Source: Streptomyces sp. NBC_01260
Lineage (GTDB): Bacteria > Actinomycetota > Actinomycetes > Streptomycetales > Streptomycetaceae
Assembly: GCF_036226405.1 (NCBI RefSeq)
Contig: NZ_CP108464.1
Coordinates: 3,410,001 to 3,474,000 of the forward strand
Length of the DNA stretch: 64,000 nucleotides
Direction: 5' to 3'
The notes under the pieces were generated by a model. That model did no database searches, was not told the origin of the DNA, and saw only the letters and a list, made by a program, of their open reading frames with translations. This document shows, in pieces, positions 26,026 through 35,007 of the stretch. The first letter of the stretch is position 1. Every line of letters begins with the position of its first letter. Position numbers and translations under genes: made by a program.

Positions 26026-27183
26026 TCACCGCCCCTTCGGCAGGCCGAGAATCCGCTCGGCGACGATGTTCCGCTGGATCTGCGAGGTACCGGCCGCGAT
26101 CGTGTACGAGAGCGAGGAGAGCCGGTCCAGCACCCACTCCCGGTCCAGGTCGAGGGCGTCGCCCGCCCCGAGCACCTCGGCCGCCGCCTCGTACAGCTCC
26201 TGGCGGGCGTGCGAGTAGCGCAGCTTGAAGACCGAGCCGCCGGTACCGGGGACTCCGCCGGTGCTCTGCGCCTCGCTGACGTTCCACTGGGTGAGCCGCC
26301 ACAGCGCCCGGAACTCGGCGTTCAGCCTGCCCAGCCTCCGGCGCAGGACCGCGTCGTCCCAGCGCCCGCTGCGCCGCGCCTCGGCCGCCAGGGCGTCCAG
26401 GGTGCGGCGGCAGGCGACGACCTCGCCCACGAAGGCCGTACCCCGCTCGAAGGAGAGGGTGACCATGGTGACCCGCCAGCCGTCGTTCTCCTCGCCGACG
26501 CGATGCGAGACGGGCACCCGCACCTCGTCGAGGAACATCTCGGCGAATTCCGTCGACCCGGCGAGTGTGCGCAGCGGCCGCACGGTGACGCCCGGAGCGT
26601 CCATCCGCATCGCGAGCCAGCTGATCCCGCGATGCCTGGGCGCCGCCGGGTCGGTGCGCACCAGCAGCTCGCACCAGTCGGCGACCTCCGCGTGCGAGGT
26701 CCAGATCTTCTGCCCGCTCACCACGTAGTCGTCACCGTCGCGCACCGCCCGGGTCCGCAGCGAGGCCAGGTCCGAGCCCGCCTCCGGTTCGCTGAACCCC
26801 TGGCACCAGACCTCGTCGCCGCGCAGCACCGGCGGCAGCCAGCGGGCCCGCTGCGCGGCGGTGCCCTCGGCGGCGATGGTGGGCCCGGCGTGCAGCAGCC
26901 CGACGAAGTTCGCCCCGACGTAGGGCGCCCCGGCGCGCTCCGTCTCCTCCAGGAAGATCAGGTGCTGGGTCGGGGTGGCGCCCCGGCCGCCCGCGTCGGC
27001 GGGCCAGTGCAGGCCCGCGTAGCCGGCGTCGTACAGCAGCCGCTGCCAGCCGGTGTCGTACGCCCGCCGCCCCGGCCAGTCGCCGGGGTCCGGCCTGCCG
27101 GGCAGCCCGGGGAGCGCCGAGGCCAGCCACTCCCGCAGCCGCGCCCGGAACTCCTCCTCCTCATCCGTGTACGAGAGGTCCAC
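26026..27183 (-). CDS. Acyl-CoA dehydrogenase, long subunit
   Basis: 385 residues with EVWCQGFSEPEAGSDLASLRTRA, GQKIWTSHAEVADWCELLVRT and the C-terminal SYTIAAGTSQIQRNIVAERILGLPKG. Encoded between an amidohydrolase (7 bp upstream) and the short dehydrogenase (7 bp downstream), so the three are one transcript. Confidence 0.9.
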   Translation of the reverse strand: MDLSYTDEEEEFRARLREWLASALPGLPGRPDPGDWPGRRAYDTGWQRLLYDAGYAGLHWPADAGGRGATPTQHLIFLEETERAGAPYVGANFVGLLHAGPTIAAEGTAAQRARWLPPVLRGDEVWCQGFSEPEAGSDLASLRTRAVRDGDDYVVSGQKIWTSHAEVADWCELLVRTDPAAPRHRGISWLAMRMDAPGVTVRPLRTLAGSTEFAEMFLDEVRVPVSHRVGEENDGWRVTMVTLSFERGTAFVGEVVACRRTLDALAAEARRSGRWDDAVLRRRLGRLNAEFRALWRLTQWNVSEAQSTGGVPGTGGSVFKLRYSHARQELYEAAAEVLGAGDALDLDREWVLDRLSSLSYTIAAGTSQIQRNIVAERILGLPKGR

Positions 27184-27190
27184 CGCGCGC

Positions 27191-28384
27191 CTACTTGTCG
27201 AGGTCCAGGCCGAGCATCCGGATCGCGTTCCCGCGCATCAGTTTGTGGACGGTCTCGTCGTCCAGCCCCTTGACGTGGTCGAGGGCGACCTCCTTCGTGT
27301 TCGGGAAGGTCGAGTCGACGTGCGGGTAGTCGGTCTCGAAGGTGGCGTTGTCCCGGCCGACGACGTCGAGCGAGGCGATGCCGTGCTTGTCGCGGAAGAA
27401 GCAGCAGAACATCTGCCGGTAGTAGTACGTCGACGGCGGCTCGGGGATCAGATCGCGCACCCCGCCCCAGGCCCGGTGCTCCTCCCAGACGTCATCGGCC
27501 CGCTCCAGGGCGTACGGGATCCAGCCCATCTGGCCCTCGCTGTAGGCGAGCTTCAGCTGCGGGAACTTCACCAGGACCCCGCTGAAGAGGAAGTCCATCA
27601 TCGAGGCCATGGCGTTGTTGAAGGAGAGCGAGGCCTGTACGGCGGGCGGGGCGTCGGGGGACGCGGCGGGCATCTGCGAACTGGACCCGATGTGCATGTT
27701 CACGACCGTGCCGGTCTCCTGGCAGACGGCGAAGAACGGGTCCCAGTAGCCGGTGTGGATCGACGGCAGGCCGAGGTGGGTGGGGATCTCGGAGAAGGTC
27801 ACCGCCCGCACCCCGCGCGCCGCGTTCCGCCTGATCTCGGCGACCGCCAGGCCGATGTCCCAGAGCGGGATGATGCAGAGCGGGATCAGCCGGCCGCCGC
27901 TGTCACCGCACCACTCCTCCACCATCCAGTCGTTGTAGGCGCGGACGCACGCGAGCGCGACCTCCTTGTCGTGCGCCTCCGCGAAGGTCTGCCCGCAGAA
28001 CCGCGGGAAGGTGGGGAAGCAGAGGCTCGCCTCGACATGGTTGAGGTCCATGTCCTTCAGCCGCTCGGCCGGGTCCCAGCAGCCGCGCCGCATCTCCGCC
28101 CGGGTGATCCCCTCCAGCGTCATGTCGTCACGGTCGAAGCCGACGGCGGCGATGTTCCGCTTGTACGGGAACTTGAGGTCCTCGTAGATCCACCAGTCGG
28201 TGGGCGGACCGTCGGGGTCCATCGTGATGACGTACTTGCCGCCGGTGTACGCCAGCTCGCCGATGCCCGCGGTCAGCGGCTGCGGACCGCGCTCGCGGTA
28301 CTTGGCCGGCAGCCAGGTCGAGAACAGGTGCGGCGGCTCGATCACATGGTCGTCGACGCTGACGATCCGAGGCAGTTCCGTCAT
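27191..28384 (-). CDS. Amidohydrolase family protein (metal-dependent hydrolase/decarboxylase fold)
   Basis: A 397-residue amidohydrolase_2 protein. The N-terminal metal motif is VSVDDHVIEPP rather than the usual HxH; later FSEIPTHLGLPSIHTGYWDPFFAVCQETG, LAYSEGQMGWIPYALERAD and ATFETDYPHVDSTFPNT carry the other expected ligands. Such enzymes hydrolyse or decarboxylate ring-derived acids. GAAGGGGA precedes the ATG. First gene of the leftward catabolic operon. Confidence 0.87.
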   Translation of the reverse strand: MTELPRIVSVDDHVIEPPHLFSTWLPAKYRERGPQPLTAGIGELAYTGGKYVITMDPDGPPTDWWIYEDLKFPYKRNIAAVGFDRDDMTLEGITRAEMRRGCWDPAERLKDMDLNHVEASLCFPTFPRFCGQTFAEAHDKEVALACVRAYNDWMVEEWCGDSGGRLIPLCIIPLWDIGLAVAEIRRNAARGVRAVTFSEIPTHLGLPSIHTGYWDPFFAVCQETGTVVNMHIGSSSQMPAASPDAPPAVQASLSFNNAMASMMDFLFSGVLVKFPQLKLAYSEGQMGWIPYALERADDVWEEHRAWGGVRDLIPEPPSTYYYRQMFCCFFRDKHGIASLDVVGRDNATFETDYPHVDSTFPNTKEVALDHVKGLDDETVHKLMRGNAIRMLGLDLDK

Positions 28385-28409
28385 GGTGTCCCCTTCGGCG
28401 CACGCTTTT

Positions 28410-28424
28410 CTGATGACCCGTCAG
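28410..28424. promoter_or_regulatory. TetR-type operator, copy 6 (CTGATGACCCGTCAG)
   Basis: One mismatch in the left arm. Lies 26 bp upstream of the amidohydrolase start. Confidence 0.65.
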
Positions 28425-28497
28425 ATTGACGTCGCCCTCAGGCTAGCCCCGCACCCCTGGACCGACAAGGCGCAGCGCTCTACGCTCTCCGCACGAT

Positions 28498-28512
28498 CTG
28501 ACTACCCGTCAG
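28498..28512. promoter_or_regulatory. TetR-type operator, copy 7 (CTGACTACCCGTCAG)
   Basis: Lies 16 bp upstream of the acyl-CoA ligase start. Together with copy 6 it covers both divergent promoters. Confidence 0.68.
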
Positions 28513-28528
28513 CTGTGAGGGGTTCGCC

Positions 28529-30070
28529 GTGAACGAGACCGCACATGCCCTGGGAACATCGGGCACCTTCTGGGAGCTCATCGAACGCCGGGCCGCCCTG
28601 ACCCCGGACCTGCCCTTCCTGATCCAGGACGACCGCACGCTCACCTTCGGCGAGCTGAGGACCCGCGGCGAGCGGGTGGCGGCCGGCCTGTACGGGATGG
28701 GGGTGCGGCCGGGAACCGTGGTCGCCTGGCAGCTGCCGACCCGGCTGGAGACGGCGCTGCTGTCCTTCGCGCTGGCCCGGATCGGGGCGGTGCAGACGCC
28801 CCTCATCCCCTTCTACCGCGACCGCGAGATCGGCTTCGCGCTGCGCGAGTCGAAGGCCGGGTTCTTCGCCGTGCCCGGCACCTGGCGCGGCTTCGACCAT
28901 GCGGCGATGGCCGGTCGTCTGGCGGCGGGGCTCGACCGCCCGCCGCAGGTCTTCGAGGCGTACGAGACCCTCCCGGACGGCGATCCGGCGATCCTGCCCC
29001 CACCGCCCGCCGACGGCACGTCGGTGCGCTGGATCTACTGGACCTCGGGCACCACCTCCGACCCGAAAGGCGTCCTGCACACCGACCGCAGCCTGATCGC
29101 GGCCGGCTCCTGCCTGGCCCACGCCCTGCGTCTGTCGGCGGCCGACGTCGGCTCGATGGCCTTCCCGTTCGCCCATGTCGCCGGCCCGGACTATTCGGTG
29201 ATGCTGCTGCTGTACGGCTTCCCCGCGGTGCTGTTCGAGCACTTCGCGATGCCGGACGCGCTGGCGGACTACCGGCGTCACGGGGTGACGGTCGCGGGCG
29301 GCTCCACCGCGTTCTACTCGATGTTCCTGGCCGAGCAGCGCAAGGCCCCGGACGAACCGCTGATCCCCACCCTGCGCCTGCTGGCGGGCGGCGGTGCGCC
29401 GAAGCCGCCGGAGATCTACCACGCGGTGGTCCGCGAGATGGGCGTCCAGCTCACCCACGGGTACGGCATGACCGAGGTCCCCATGATCACGATGGGCGAC
29501 CCGGACGACACGGTGGAACAGCTCGCGGAGACGGAGGGGCGGCCGCCCGAGGGCATGGAGATCCGGATCACCGACGAGGACGGCAAGCCGCTGCCGTACG
29601 ACACGGACGGCGAGGTACGGCTACGGGGCGAGGCCGTCTGCAAGGGCTACCTGGCCTCCGCGAACCCCTTCGACGCCGAGGGCTTCCTGATCACGGGCGA
29701 CGTCGGCCACGTCGGACCGAGCGGGCACCTCGTCCTCACCGGGCGGCTGAAGGACATCATCATCCGCAAGGGCGAGAACATCTCGGCGAAGGAGATAGAG
29801 GACCTCCTCGCCCGCCACCCCGGCGTGGGCGACGCGGCGGTGATAGGTCTCCCGGACGAGGAACGCGGCGAACGCGTCTGCGCGGTGGTGGAACAGCCCC
29901 CGCACGCCGCCGCGCTCACCCTCCCCGAACTGACGGCCTACCTGCGCGGCGAGGGCCTGTCCACCCACAAACTCCCGGAACAACTGGAACTGGTCGACGC
30001 GCTCCCCCGCAACGAGACCCTCCGCAAGGTCCTGAAGTACCAGCTGCGCGACCGCTACACGACCACCTGA
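28529..30070 (+). CDS. AMP-forming acyl-CoA ligase (FadD-like)
   Basis: A 513-residue ANL-superfamily ligase. Motifs in order: the P-loop TSGTTSDPKGVLHT (about 171-184), HGYGMTEVPM, TGDVGHVGPSGHLVLTGRLKDIIIRKGENISAKEIE, and a C-terminal PRNETLRKVLKYQLR in which the usual Gly before the catalytic Lys region is replaced. Activates a carboxylic acid to acyl-CoA for the dehydrogenases encoded on the other strand. Start GTG 28529. Confidence 0.9.
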   Translation: MNETAHALGTSGTFWELIERRAALTPDLPFLIQDDRTLTFGELRTRGERVAAGLYGMGVRPGTVVAWQLPTRLETALLSFALARIGAVQTPLIPFYRDREIGFALRESKAGFFAVPGTWRGFDHAAMAGRLAAGLDRPPQVFEAYETLPDGDPAILPPPPADGTSVRWIYWTSGTTSDPKGVLHTDRSLIAAGSCLAHALRLSAADVGSMAFPFAHVAGPDYSVMLLLYGFPAVLFEHFAMPDALADYRRHGVTVAGGSTAFYSMFLAEQRKAPDEPLIPTLRLLAGGGAPKPPEIYHAVVREMGVQLTHGYGMTEVPMITMGDPDDTVEQLAETEGRPPEGMEIRITDEDGKPLPYDTDGEVRLRGEAVCKGYLASANPFDAEGFLITGDVGHVGPSGHLVLTGRLKDIIIRKGENISAKEIEDLLARHPGVGDAAVIGLPDEERGERVCAVVEQPPHAAALTLPELTAYLRGEGLSTHKLPEQLELVDALPRNETLRKVLKYQLRDRYTTT

Positions 30071-30077
30071 CCGGCAC

Positions 30078-30152
30078 CGCCGGACGGGCTCGAAGTGTGC
30101 GGGCGCCCCGCGGCGCACCCGCACCACGACAGCCCGTCCGGCGCTTGAGGAC
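30078..30152. repeat. Inverted repeat/REP-like element containing repeat copy B
   Basis: Arms CGCCGGACGGGCT (30078-30090) and AGCCCGTCCGGCG (30131-30143) are perfectly complementary. The right arm is part of the 22-bp repeat also found at 21923-21944. Placed right after the ligase stop, it may also act as terminator. Confidence 0.7.
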
Positions 30153-30236
30153 GGAACCCTTCGCCCCGGACCGGGGCAGGGCGCGAAGGGCGAGGACCGG
30201 TCCGGGCCAAGGACCCGCGCCGCCGCCCGCCCAGGG

Positions 30237-30758
30237 CTACGCGTCGGGCTCGATCACCGTGAAGTACGCGGAGAACGCCGCCACCGCGTCCGCCTCCGCG
30301 ATCCGCCCGTCCCGGTCCGCGTCCAGGCTCTGCGCGGCGAACGCCGCCGCGTCCGGGCTCGCGCCCAGCACCCGCAGCGCCCGCTCCACGGCGGGCACCT
30401 CGGCCGCACCGTCGTTGTCCTGGGCGGCCACGGCGAGCGCCGCGCGCAGGAAGGGGCGGGCGATCTCCGCGAACCGCTCGGGGCTGTCCCGGAGCCGTTT
30501 CACCGCGCCGCCGACGAACTCCGCACGGTTGACGCGCTGGTCCCCGTCCACGTCGGCGATGCCCGCCATGCCCTGCCAGAATGCCTCGGCCCCGCTGTAG
30601 AGCGCCTGGCCCTTGTCGCAGCGGGCCGTCGTACCGAACTCGGTGAGCAGACGGGCCGCGGCGGCGTTGAAATCCGCGCGATCGATGAATCCGTTGCCGT
30701 CCTGGTCGAAGGCGGCGAAGCGGAATGCGATCTTGCGCTCATACTCTGCGCTGTCCAT
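30237..30758 (-). CDS. EF-hand calcium-binding protein (calerythrin-like)
   Basis: A 173-residue protein with three good EF-hand loops (DQDGNGFIDRADF about 18-30, DVDGDQRVNRAEF about 68-80, DADRDGRIAEADA about 146-158) and a degenerate one (AQDNDGAAEVPAVE). The four-hand layout with one dead hand matches calerythrin/CabD-like streptomycete calcium proteins. Confidence 0.9.
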   Translation of the reverse strand: MDSAEYERKIAFRFAAFDQDGNGFIDRADFNAAAARLLTEFGTTARCDKGQALYSGAEAFWQGMAGIADVDGDQRVNRAEFVGGAVKRLRDSPERFAEIARPFLRAALAVAAQDNDGAAEVPAVERALRVLGASPDAAAFAAQSLDADRDGRIAEADAVAAFSAYFTVIEPDA

Positions 30759-30865
30759 GCGGGGAGCGTACGACGCCCACGGCGTTCACGTGTCATTTAC
30801 CGGCCTCAGCGGCGTGACAACCCGGTACTGGACGAACGCGCCGGACAGCCGCCGCGCGGACCGGT

Positions 30866-31321
30866 TCAGGCCGAGAGAGGCTGGGCCTCGTCGTCGACGG
30901 CCGAATCCCAGTCGGGGTAGACCTCGAACAGCCGGCGTACGCCGAGCGCCGCGAGCACCCGGTTGACGTGGGAGCCGTCCTCCGCGCCCCGGGCGGGCAG
31001 GATCAGCCGCAGCCGGCCGCCGCAGGAACGCATCAGACGGCGGGAGGCGATCAGCACGCCGACGCCGCTGGAGTCGCAGAAGAAGACCTCGGAGAGATCG
31101 AGCACGACATCGTGGCGGCCGACGGCGACCGCGTCGTGGACGGACTGGCGGACGGCCGGTGAGGTCACCAGATCCAGCTCACCGCAAATGTGCAGCACGG
31201 TCCACCCGCCCTGCTCGCTCTCGGCCACGCTCAGTGGCTTCCGGGAACGTTCCTGGGTGAGCCAGGGGGCGTGGGCGGTGGCAGCCGGCAGGTGGTTTCC
31301 AGGAGGGGATGGCTTTGTCAC
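30866..31321 (-). CDS. STAS-domain anti-sigma factor antagonist
   Basis: About 151 residues from GTG 31321 (GAGAGG upstream); the frame stays open to 31411. The STAS core GWTVLHICGELDLVTSPAVRQSVHDAV and the phosphorylatable serine in CDSSGVGVLIASRR are clear. It should release a sigma factor by binding its anti-sigma partner when unphosphorylated. Divergent from the ECF sigma gene, but STAS antagonists act on SigB-type rather than ECF factors, so the target may be elsewhere. Confidence 0.88.
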   Translation of the reverse strand: MTKPSPPGNHLPAATAHAPWLTQERSRKPLSVAESEQGGWTVLHICGELDLVTSPAVRQSVHDAVAVGRHDVVLDLSEVFFCDSSGVGVLIASRRLMRSCGGRLRLILPARGAEDGSHVNRVLAALGVRRLFEVYPDWDSAVDDEAQPLSA

Positions 31322-31622
31322 GCGACTGGGCCTCTCGTTCCGGGGATTCCGGGGAGTTCGCGATCCGGAAGATTGCGTTCCTCCTCGCGGCTGCCCCGGG
31401 GCACTCCCCATGAAACACGGCCTCCCCCAGGAAGGCCCAGAAGGGTTTCAGGCAGAAAAGATCACCTCAGGTCCGATTCCGCCGCCGGGGGAGCCGCATT
31501 CCCTATCATCCAGGGCGTCCGCGCGGACGTACTTGCCGTAAAGGGACGTGCACGGCCAGTACGGCCGACTACATTCGATGTGACGAGGGGTACACGACGA
31601 CGGGCACAGGGCTGGGGGTCTC

Positions 31623-32219
31623 ATGGCCAATAACGCACCACCCCGCTGGGACCGCAAGATGCAGCAGCGGCTGGCGCGCGGAGAGGCGGCCGCCCTCGGG
31701 GAGCTCTACGACCGGTTCGCCTCGCTCGTGCACAGCCAGGCCCACCGGATGCTCGACGACGAGAGCGCCGCGGACCTGGTGACCCGGGAGGTCTTCGGGT
31801 ACGTGTGGGAGAACCCCGACGACTACGATCCCAAGCAGGGCTCGATGCGGTCCTGGGTGGCCCGGCTCACCCACCGCCAGTCGGTGCGGCGGCTGCTCAG
31901 CACCGACACCGCGGGAACGTACGAGGACGCGCAGGACGGCGGGGACCGCGCGGAGCGGGCCGATCTGGAGGAGCGGGTGCGCCGTGCCACCGCGGCGGCC
32001 CGCGCCGACTACATCGTCGCGTCCATGCCCGCACCGCTGCGGGCCGCGCTGGAACTCGCGTACATCCAGCGCCGGGACTACCGGCAGACGGCGGCCGACC
32101 TCGGCGTCACCGAGGACGAGGCCCGGCGCCGGCTGCGGCTCGGGCTCCAGCTGCTGTCCACGGCCCACACCCGGCCGCTGGAGGGCTCCGCACCGCCCGG
32201 ATACGGGCGGCGGCTGTGA
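31623..32219 (+). CDS. ECF-type RNA polymerase sigma factor
   Basis: A 198-residue sigma factor: region 2 (ALGELYDRFASLVHSQAHRM, GYVWENPDDYDPKQGSMRSWVARLTHRQSVRRL) and region 4 (SMPAPLRAALELAYIQRRDYRQTAADLGVTEDEARRRLRLGLQLL). The stop overlaps the GTG of the anti-sigma gene (GTGA). Confidence 0.88.
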   Translation: MANNAPPRWDRKMQQRLARGEAAALGELYDRFASLVHSQAHRMLDDESAADLVTREVFGYVWENPDDYDPKQGSMRSWVARLTHRQSVRRLLSTDTAGTYEDAQDGGDRAERADLEERVRRATAAARADYIVASMPAPLRAALELAYIQRRDYRQTAADLGVTEDEARRRLRLGLQLLSTAHTRPLEGSAPPGYGRRL

Positions 32220-33580
32220 CCGACGACGCGGAAGGGCCCGACGGCGACGGACGCGAGCGCGGCGGGCAGGACGACGAGGTGCGGGGCGCCTGTCGCATAC
32301 CGGGCCCGCGGGCCGCCGCGGACGACTTCGACAGGGGTCACGTGACGCCGCCACCCGCACCCGGGCCGCAATCCGCACCGCCGCCACCGGAACAGGCCGA
32401 CGACCGTCCGGGGCAGCCAGGCCCACCCGGCCTGCCGAGTCCGCCGGCCCTGGTGCTCCCGCACCGCGTCCTGAAGGCGCTCCTCGGCGCGTGGGCGCTG
32501 GCCGCCTGCTCCGCCGAGGAGACCGAGGCCGTCGAGGCGCACCTCACGGAGTGCGCCCCCTGTGCGGACGAGGCGCTGCGACTGCGCGACGCGGTCGGGC
32601 TGCTGCACACCGACGGCAGCCTGGACCTCGATCCGCTGCTCCGGTCGCGGGTGCTGGAGACCTGCCTGAGCCGTCGGCCGGCCACGATCCCGGTGCCCGG
32701 CTGGGCGGCCCCGTACGACGCGGAGACCGCCCGGCTCGACGCGCTGCTGCGCGACATCGGCGCCTCCGAGTGGCACGCCCCGGTACGGCTGAAGTGGTTC
32801 GAGGGCGAGCACGCGGTCAACCGCAAGACGACGGTCGCCGGCGTCATCGGCCACCTCATGACCGTCGACGGACTGATCAGCACCGCCCTGGGCCTCGACG
32901 ACCCGCTCGCCGACAGCGTCCCGGGCGTTCCGCGCCGGGGCCCCGGACCGGCGCTCGCGCCCACCGCGCGCACCGAGACGTACTGGTCGGCGGCCCGACG
33001 GCCGCCGACCCGCGCCGTCCGCGAGCCGTGGCGCGGCCAGAGCCACACCCTCATCCGCACCGTGTCCTTCGCGGGCCGCGGAGTCTCGGACCTCTCCGTC
33101 TCCTACGGCGACTTCGCGCTGCCGCTGCAGGACGCCCTGCTGGACCGTGCCTTCGAGTGCTGGGTGCACGGCGGGGACATCGCGGAGGCGGTGGACTATC
33201 CGTACGAGGCGCCCTCCGCGGCCCATCTCAACCGGATGATCGACCTGGCGGCCCGGATGCTGCCCGCCGCCCTGGCCGGGCGGCGACGGGCGGGGCTCGC
33301 CGGTCCGGCCCGCCAACTGGTGACGGCCGGTTCCCCGGGCCGCTCGCTCCATCTGGAGGTCGAGGGCCTGGGCGGCGGTGACTGGTACATCGCGCTGGAT
33401 TCACCGGCCGCGGTCGGCTCCCCCGACCACGCGGTGGCCCAGGTCGCGCTGGACGGCACCGAGTTCTGCCAGCTGGTGGCGGGTCATGTGCCGCCCGTGG
33501 AGGCGGCGGCCGGCCAGCGCGGGGACCGCGAGGCGATCCAGGACGTGCTCTTCGCGGCGGCCTCGCTCAGCAGACTGTGA
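32216..33580 (+). CDS. Anti-sigma factor: zinc-finger (ZAS) domain fused to maleylpyruvate isomerase-like domain
   Basis: 454 residues. After a Pro/Asp-rich N-terminal 75 residues, a ZAS zinc finger is visible (ALAACSAEETEAVEAHLTECAPCADEAL, HxxxCxxC), followed by a DinB/MDMPI-like helical bundle (RLDALLRDIGASEWHAPVRLKWFEGEHAV, GVIGHLMTVDGL) and an MDMPI C-terminal domain. No transmembrane helix, so it is a soluble anti-sigma. Translationally coupled to the sigma gene, hence its cognate partner. The fused isomerase fold could sense a small thiol such as mycothiol (family inference). Confidence 0.87.
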   Translation: MTDDAEGPDGDGRERGGQDDEVRGACRIPGPRAAADDFDRGHVTPPPAPGPQSAPPPPEQADDRPGQPGPPGLPSPPALVLPHRVLKALLGAWALAACSAEETEAVEAHLTECAPCADEALRLRDAVGLLHTDGSLDLDPLLRSRVLETCLSRRPATIPVPGWAAPYDAETARLDALLRDIGASEWHAPVRLKWFEGEHAVNRKTTVAGVIGHLMTVDGLISTALGLDDPLADSVPGVPRRGPGPALAPTARTETYWSAARRPPTRAVREPWRGQSHTLIRTVSFAGRGVSDLSVSYGDFALPLQDALLDRAFECWVHGGDIAEAVDYPYEAPSAAHLNRMIDLAARMLPAALAGRRRAGLAGPARQLVTAGSPGRSLHLEVEGLGGGDWYIALDSPAAVGSPDHAVAQVALDGTEFCQLVAGHVPPVEAAAGQRGDREAIQDVLFAAASLSRL

Positions 33581-33629
33581 GACCAGCCGCCCGAACGAAC
33601 CACGGACGACCGGCCGCCGCCCGAACGGC

Positions 33630-34532
33630 CTACGGGAAGACCACCGTGCGGCGGCCGTTCAGCAGGATGCGCCGCTCCGCGTGCCACTTCACCGCGCGCG
33701 CCAGCGCCTGGCACTCCACATCGCGCCCGATGGCCACCAGCTGGTCCGGCGTCACGCCGTGGCCCACCCGCTCGACCTCCTGCTCGATGATCGGCCCCTC
33801 GTCGAGGTCGGCCGTCACGTAGTGCGCCGTCGCACCGATCAGCTTCACGCCGCGGGCGTGCGCCTGGTGATACGGCTTGGCGCCCTTGAAGCTCGGCAGG
33901 AACGAGTGGTGGATGTTGATGATCCGGCCGCTCAGCTGCTTGCACAGATCGTCCGAGAGGACCTGCATGTAGCGGGCCAGCACGACCAGCTCCACGTCCT
34001 CCTCGCGGACCAGCTCCAGCAGCCGCGCCTCGGCGTCCGCCTTGTTGTCCCTGGACACCGGGATGTGCCGGAAGGGGACGCCGTACGAGGCGACGAGCTC
34101 GGCGAAGTCCGTGTGGTTGGAGACGACCGCGGCGATCTCGACCGGCAGCGCCCCGATCCGGGAGCGGAACAGCAGATCGTTCAGGCAGTGGCCGAACTTG
34201 CTGACCATCAGCACGATCCGCATCCGGTCCGAGGACCGGTGGATCTGCCAGTCCATCCGGAAGGAGTCACCGATCGCGGCGAAGCTCGCCCGCAGCTTGT
34301 CCGCCGTCACCGGGCTGTCCGCCGAGAAGTGGACCCGCATGAAGAACAGACCCGTGTCGTGGTCCCCGAACTGCTGACTGTCCTCGATATTGCAGCCGGT
34401 CATGAAGAGATAGCTCGACACGGCGTGCACGATGCCCATTTTGTCGGGGCACGAAAGCGTGAGGACGTACTGCTCGGACGCGGCGTCCGGGACAGCGGAG
34501 GCAACGGAATCGGCGGGCTGCGGCGCGGTCAT
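33630..34532 (-). CDS. purU: Formyltetrahydrofolate deformylase
   Basis: 300 residues: N-terminal ACT domain (YVLTLSCPDKMGIVHAVSSYL) and C-terminal formyltransferase fold with INIHHSFLPSFKGAKPYHQAHARGVKLIGATAHYVTADLDEGPII, including the catalytic Asn/His/Asp region. Hydrolyses 10-formyl-THF to formate and THF, balancing one-carbon pools. ATG 34532 is chosen over the open frame to 34550. Confidence 0.94.
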   Translation of the reverse strand: MTAPQPADSVASAVPDAASEQYVLTLSCPDKMGIVHAVSSYLFMTGCNIEDSQQFGDHDTGLFFMRVHFSADSPVTADKLRASFAAIGDSFRMDWQIHRSSDRMRIVLMVSKFGHCLNDLLFRSRIGALPVEIAAVVSNHTDFAELVASYGVPFRHIPVSRDNKADAEARLLELVREEDVELVVLARYMQVLSDDLCKQLSGRIINIHHSFLPSFKGAKPYHQAHARGVKLIGATAHYVTADLDEGPIIEQEVERVGHGVTPDQLVAIGRDVECQALARAVKWHAERRILLNGRRTVVFP

Positions 34533-34560
34533 CCCCGTAGGGTGCCACACCGCCCGGATC

Positions 34561-35007
34561 TCAGGCCGTTCTGGTCATGATGCGGAGCACGTCCAGCGAA
34601 CGCGGCGGCACGTCCGGGTCCTCGCCGTCGTTCGAGGCGAGCAGCACATGGGCCTCGCGGGCGGCCCGGACGGCCTCCGGCCAGCCGTGGTGCTCCAGAT
34701 AGGCGGACACCTGGGCGTCCGCGCCGACCTGGTGCATGATGCGCAGCACCCGCAGCACGGCGACGTCGACGAGGGCGGCCTCGCCGGAGTCCCGGAAGAC
34801 CGTGCCGACGTATTTCTCGGCGGACCAGTTGTCGAGCCAGGTGTCCTCGACCAGGCGGTACACGGCGTCGGTGACGTCGCCGTATCCCTCCCGGCCGGCC
34901 AGCCAGCACTCGTGGTGGAAGACGGGGTCGGAGAGCATGTGCAGCGCCGAGCGCACGTTGCTGCGCCAGCGCCACCACGGAATGTCGTTGAGCGGCATGC
35001 CGCCCAT
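34561..35007 (-). CDS. Conserved actinobacterial protein (SCO4402-like)
   Basis: About 148 residues beginning MGGMPLNDIPWWRWRSNVRSALHML, then HECWLAGREGYGDVTDAVYRLVEDTWLDNWSAEKYVGTVFRD and a C-terminal DVLRIMTRTA. Helical, soluble, no known function; next to purU as I recall from S. coelicolor. Start is uncertain (GTG 35058, ATG 35007 or ATG 34998). Confidence 0.75.
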   Translation of the reverse strand: MGGMPLNDIPWWRWRSNVRSALHMLSDPVFHHECWLAGREGYGDVTDAVYRLVEDTWLDNWSAEKYVGTVFRDSGEAALVDVAVLRVLRIMHQVGADAQVSAYLEHHGWPEAVRAAREAHVLLASNDGEDPDVPPRSLDVLRIMTRTA

